Source: Larix sibirica | Lineage: Eukaryota; Streptophyta; Pinopsida; Pinales; Pinaceae | Reading direction: 5' to 3' | Assembly (NCBI GenBank): GCA_004151065.3 | Contig: NWUY0300011708.1 | Span: 8,813-32,696 of the forward strand | DNA: 23,884 nucleotides | Shown here: positions 20,569 through 23,884 of the stretch, one piece after another | Layout of the letters: each line of letters starts with the position of its first letter | How positions within the stretch are numbered: the stretch's first letter is position 1 | Program-made: the position numbers and the translations under genes | Notes under the pieces: model-generated | What the model saw: only the letters and a program-made list of their open reading frames with translations | What the model was told of the DNA's origin: nothing | Databases searched by the model: none

Positions 20569-21480
20569 TATCTCCATGGTCTTCTTCCTCAAATGTGGTA
20601 AATACATACCCTTTGACCCACTCATCAACAACTCCCGCATGCTCATGCCTTCTACTCAAGTATCATGCAATTTTTTTAGATTCAACTTCACCCTCTTCTT
20701 TGACTATACTTATTTTCTCAGTAGTGTTGTATGCAAGTTCTTCTACCAAATATTGTAGTATTTATATTCTTCACCAATGGATTCCCTAAGACACTCTAGA
20801 ACCTACAATGCTACTTATTGGTGAGATTCCATATCCATTAACTCTTTGTTTTCTCCTAAGCATGCTAAGCTTTGAACTACTTTTGTAGTCACCAAAGGTT
20901 CCTTAATAATGTTTTCCTTATTGAGTTTTTCCTTGGTTCACTTCTCAGTAGCCTTACTGGACCAATTTTCACAATGGTTGGTTTACACTCCTTAACAACC
21001 TTGATGACCATCTCTTCTAGGTGAAGGGATAGATCTAAAACAACATCAATCATGCCCTCATGTTTGTGTTCACATTGTTGAAGTGGATTGACCATGTGCT
21101 TCGATTCACCAACCTTCTCTTCAACCAATCCACCATCCTGCAATTGATATTTTTGCTACATGTTTGCCTCCCCTCAATACTTAGACCCAACACTTAGATT
21201 ACTTCTAGCAAAAATTTGGCATCCTCTTGGAATACCTCTTCTTTGATATTGTCTTTAGTGCAACATGTGGCACTTTGATGAGTGATTGTTTAGATAATAT
21301 TTTCAATTGTTGATGGTGCAAGCTCCATCCTATCCCCAAGAATGCATCAATTTTGGTATACCAAACCACACAACATCTCAATATTATATAACATTGTTTC
21401 CACCAAAGACCGCAACATTGTCAACTTGCTCTCCATGTGAACAACATTGTCCTGCACACACAAGGTTTCTGTTCTTGAAA
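20569..21480 (-). pseudogene. Decayed coding block downstream of the protease relic
   Basis: On the minus strand a sequence of coding-like frames follows the protease. 21480-21156 is one frame with three stops, containing MESKLTMLRSLVETMLYNIE and IKEEVFQEDAKFLLEVI. 21155-20889 is open for 88 codons with no ATG at its start and contains MIDVVLDLSLHLEEMVIKVV. 20937-20815 is open for 40 codons with KVVQSLACLGENKELMDM. 20814-20569 has further stops but still reads VLECLRESIGEEYKYYNIW. Together they suggest one acidic, lysine-rich, mostly helical protein of 250 residues or more. In a Ty3/gypsy element reverse transcriptase should follow protease, but no YxDD or other RT motif is seen. It could be a second gag-like frame of a nested element, an extra retroelement ORF, or captured host sequence. 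Confidence 0.4.
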
Positions 21481-21594
21481 ATAACTATTCTTATTGTTGT
21501 GTGATAACATAAGTCCTATTCTCATACCCAATGAATAACTCATTAAACTTCATAGATTAAATTCATGGAACCAATCCCAACTTCTTTACAATAA

Positions 21595-22012
21595 TCATGG
21601 GAACACCAAAAGTCTTGGTCTCATCCAAGAACATGAAGCAGTTCTTATGGGGGATATAAAATCTTTGCCAAGTTTTAGAAATTCTTGTCCCAATATGACT
21701 TTATGTTCATCCATTGGAACCATCATCGAACCTAAAACACCAAACCACTCCCCAACCTTCAAGGGTGAAGTACAACAAACTACTCATGCCATTTCCTTCA
21801 TTGTTGAGTTAACAACCTTTAATTAGGATGTGTTTCTCTTAGTCTTATGTTGAATTCCTTTATCCTTTTTTCACTTATGAAACTATGGGATACACCAATG
21901 TCCACCAATGCATTTACTTTCAACCCACTTATTGTTCCATTCACAAAAAAAGGCCACTCCCACCTTGGTCCGACAACACTTGTTCTTGAAATTCTATTGC
22001 AAAATTTATTAA
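21595..22012 (-). pseudogene. Retroviral-type aspartic protease relic
   Basis: The N-terminal half (to the stop at 21819-21821) contains LKVNALVDIGVSHSFIS. The catalytic triplet that is normally D-T-G or D-S-G reads D-I-G (codons at 21894-21902), so the key Thr/Ser is lost. After a frame change, 21783-21595 reads LKVGEWFGVL and VPMDEHKVILGQEFL, matching the flap-to-C-terminal part of plant Ty3/gypsy proteases (VPxDxxxVILGxxFL). A further change of frame continues as LDETKTFGVPMIIVKKLG, ending at the stop at 21563-21565. The enzyme normally cleaves the Gag-Pol polyprotein in the particle. This copy cannot be functional. Confidence 0.75.
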
Positions 22013-22102
22013 ACCTTTGTTCAAGGAACCCAAAACTTTAAACTTTGCCTCAAAAGTTTGTTTCACTTGGAATTATTCCAAGGTTTCCATCTTTTCCTTT
22101 GT

Positions 22103-22141
22103 ACAACAGATATAAAAATGTTTATTGTAACAAATAAAGCA
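22103..22141 (-). other. CCHC zinc knuckle of Gag relic
   Basis: The minus strand encodes CFICYNKHFYICC, a complete CX2CX3HX4C pattern. This spacing, with an aromatic residue after the first Cys, is the form common in plant Ty3/gypsy Gag proteins, where it binds the element's RNA. It lies in a frame open from 22225 to the stop at 22073-22075. All four metal ligands survive although the surrounding gene is broken. Confidence 0.75.
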
Positions 22142-22684
22142 TGCAACATTCTGACCTCTACACTTAGGTATTTGTTGCTTCCTTCTTGTGGAGTCTTTCA
22201 CTTTACTAAAAGAAACATATTTAGGCTATGAACGCACCTTTTCCTCAACCATCATGGTTTGCAATCAAATAGACAAAGAGTTTGCTCTCATGTGGACTAC
22301 TTTTGGAATTACTTAGTTGTTGGGAAACTCCAAGAGTGTCACCAACAAAATCTTGTGAGGGCAAGGAATCAGTTCCATGATCCCTTCATTCATCATCCAT
22401 GCTCTACATCACAACTCTCAATAGTTTGCAACTACACAAGTCTTCCAATACTTGATACTTGTTTCTTGATCCCTCTACACCAATTTTATGACTTCAACAA
22501 ATTGTGCAACCTTAAACACACCAAAGGTAGACTTGCCATTTCCAAGTCTAAGTGGAATTTTGTTTTCCTTTTTCTTTCTATATTGTTTATAATTCCCGAA
22601 AGCATCCTCAAGACTAGCATTGTCCTTGGTAAAAAGTGAACTTATTCCACTTGAAACATAAAGAAAACTTACCAAAGTATTCTA

Positions 22685-23884
22685 TTCTTAATACTTCCAA
22701 CAAGATTTCTTATCAAGGAATTCCTTGGATTCTCTACAACACCTAGCTCCTCCAAGCAACTATGTTTCTTAGTGACCAATTGTCACATCTTTCATTAAAA
22801 CTTTTGTTTCTACCAAGTCATGGTGAAAATGAGTAAATTTGTCTCAAATCCAAATTCGAAACCATTTGTTATGGCCCTAGAGTTACCCAAAAGCTTTTAT
22901 TTATTTGTGTTTTCAAGTCGTATGGCACTACCTTGCAACCTACTTAGTGGAAAGATCATCCTAGGAGGCTTGGAAAAAGATTGCACCTTACATGGGACCT
23001 CACCCTTAAAGTTCCTAGGTTAGTTAGAAGTTATATAGTAAATACATAATTGCCATGAAAGTTGTAACCAGTTGTTCCTTATAAAGCATCCCAAGTTCAC
23101 AACTTCACAATTAATAGAAATGCTTAATCACATCAACAACACAAGAACATGTAGGTGGTGTCGAAGCTAGGGATCTTAAACTTTAATTGAGAGAAAACAA
23201 CAATATATTTTTACAAGAGTGAGTTGGGCCAAACTCTACAACTCTATATACAACCAGTATTCCCAATATTCTTCTAGACATGTTGCCACTAACAACAAGT
23301 AGAGCTACTCATGTACAATATTGTACTCTTCCTCCCATAGTCTTGGTGTTTCTTAAAGTAGAAATTTAGTGAAAAAATATATGCATGTTCTTGATTGTCC
23401 TCCACTTATACAATGGAACCTCTTCTCTATGGTATGCCAAACTACCTTGGTAAGACTAGTCTATAATAGAATTCCACCACTTCATAATTGCTAAACTTTG
23501 AGTCCTACACCAATGTGCAACCCTACTAGGGGATCAAGTCTAATACCTACCTCCACTCCAGAAATACCTTTGGACCCTTACAATTATTTAGGAACTTCCA
23601 ATTCATTGGATCACCATTAAACTAGTATTATTAACCTACGCCATAGTCCTCCTAACTAAACAACCCGAGTCTCAAAGTCACACTCCTTGGACTTAGTTTC
23701 AACATCTAGGAAGCACTAAACTCTACCACATTTTAGTGTTTGAACTACATCATGCTCATCCAGTCTTGTTTCTCAAACTTGAGTTGCACTTCAATGAGTT
23801 GAATTCCTACTCCACATTGCCCACTTTATATAGGAACAAGTTATACAACTTGATGAGAACTTTATATTCAAAATGAGAACTCTA
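22685..23884. other. Probable leader or LTR side of the gypsy relic
   Basis: Read on the minus strand this is the region upstream of Gag, where a 5' LTR and leader belong. A TATA-like CTATATAAAG lies at 23833-23824, and the purine/pyrimidine strand bias continues to the window end. No terminal TG...CA pair, no convincing primer-binding site and no second LTR copy were found, so I give no LTR boundary. The plus-strand open frame 22820-23023 shows no family resemblance. Confidence 0.3.

Larger units (their letters stand above)
21563..22684 (-). mobile_element. Ty3/gypsy-type Gag-protease relic
   Basis: Read on the minus strand, the order is a decayed Gag (about 22680-22150), a CCHC zinc knuckle (22141-22103), then an aspartic protease in three pieces in different frames (to 21563). 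In Gag, 22384-22226 keeps phrases such as PKVVHMRANSLSI and LQTMMVEEKV between stops. These fit the end of a retrotransposon Gag domain. The order Gag, knuckle, protease and the residues around the active site match plant Ty3/gypsy polyproteins. The element is dead, with at least five stops and three frame changes. No reverse transcriptase, RNase H, integrase or chromodomain is visible. The 5' side should lie to the right of the window's coding traces (above 22.7 kb). Confidence 0.7.

Noticed and set aside
22259-22639. 126-codon plus-strand open frame, the longest in the window.
   Set aside because: It is antisense to the Gag relic and has no family resemblance. It is a shadow frame.
23156-23175. 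The plus-strand sequence TGGTGTCGAAGCTAGGGATC resembles the primer-binding site complementary to the 3' end of plant tRNA-Asp.
   Set aside because: Only 14 of 20 positions match, about what chance gives over this window. It is also on the strand opposite to the Gag-protease relic.
23824-23833. TATA-like CTATATAAAG on the minus strand as an LTR promoter.
   Set aside because: Such strings are frequent in AT-rich DNA, and no LTR boundary or second LTR copy supports it. It is mentioned only as a weak hint.

Overview
This window looks like nuclear intergenic DNA from a seed plant with a large, repeat-filled genome. A gymnosperm would fit, but the sequence does not prove it. The DNA is strongly AT-rich, roughly 70% by eye. 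It contains no intact gene, no rRNA or tRNA gene and no bacterial-style operon. Coding signal is limited to retroelement relics and a few decayed reading frames broken by stops and frameshifts. The retroelement remains (a Ty3/gypsy-type zinc knuckle plus protease, a Ty1/copia-type gag piece, a tRNA-derived SINE-like unit and a CACTA-like transposon end) are typical of plant chromosomes.

Layout. 1-4.0 kb: very AT-rich DNA with a two-copy ~400 bp tandem repeat, several small duplications, and a SINE-like element on the minus strand (about 2.77-3.11 kb) whose promoter B box is duplicated. 4.0-7.1 kb: unassigned DNA with short tandem duplications, including a nested 72/34 bp array. 7.13-7.56 kb: a compositional island with a decayed plus-strand reading frame. 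8.54-8.99 kb: a minus-strand Ty1/copia-type gag relic. 10.2 and 11.5 kb: a pair of related ~175 bp direct repeats. 12.44-14.47 kb: a highly diverged tandem satellite-like block. 14.7-15.25 kb: a CACTA-like terminus followed by a cluster of palindromic GCACTAGTGC boxes. 15.56-15.80 kb: an eleven-copy 22 bp minisatellite. 17.1-17.87 kb: an unrecognised plus-strand pseudogene. 20.57-22.68 kb: a minus-strand Ty3/gypsy gag-protease relic followed, where reverse transcriptase would be expected, by another unrecognised decayed coding block. 22.7-23.88 kb: the probable leader or LTR side of that element, without a defined boundary.

No set of genes here works together as a system. The most informative structures are the tandem arrays, the palindrome cluster beside the CACTA-like end, and three coding relics (7.1, 17.1 and 20.6-21.5 kb) whose families I do not recognise. 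Short two-copy tandem duplications of about 20-115 bp, unrelated to one another, are unusually frequent across the window.
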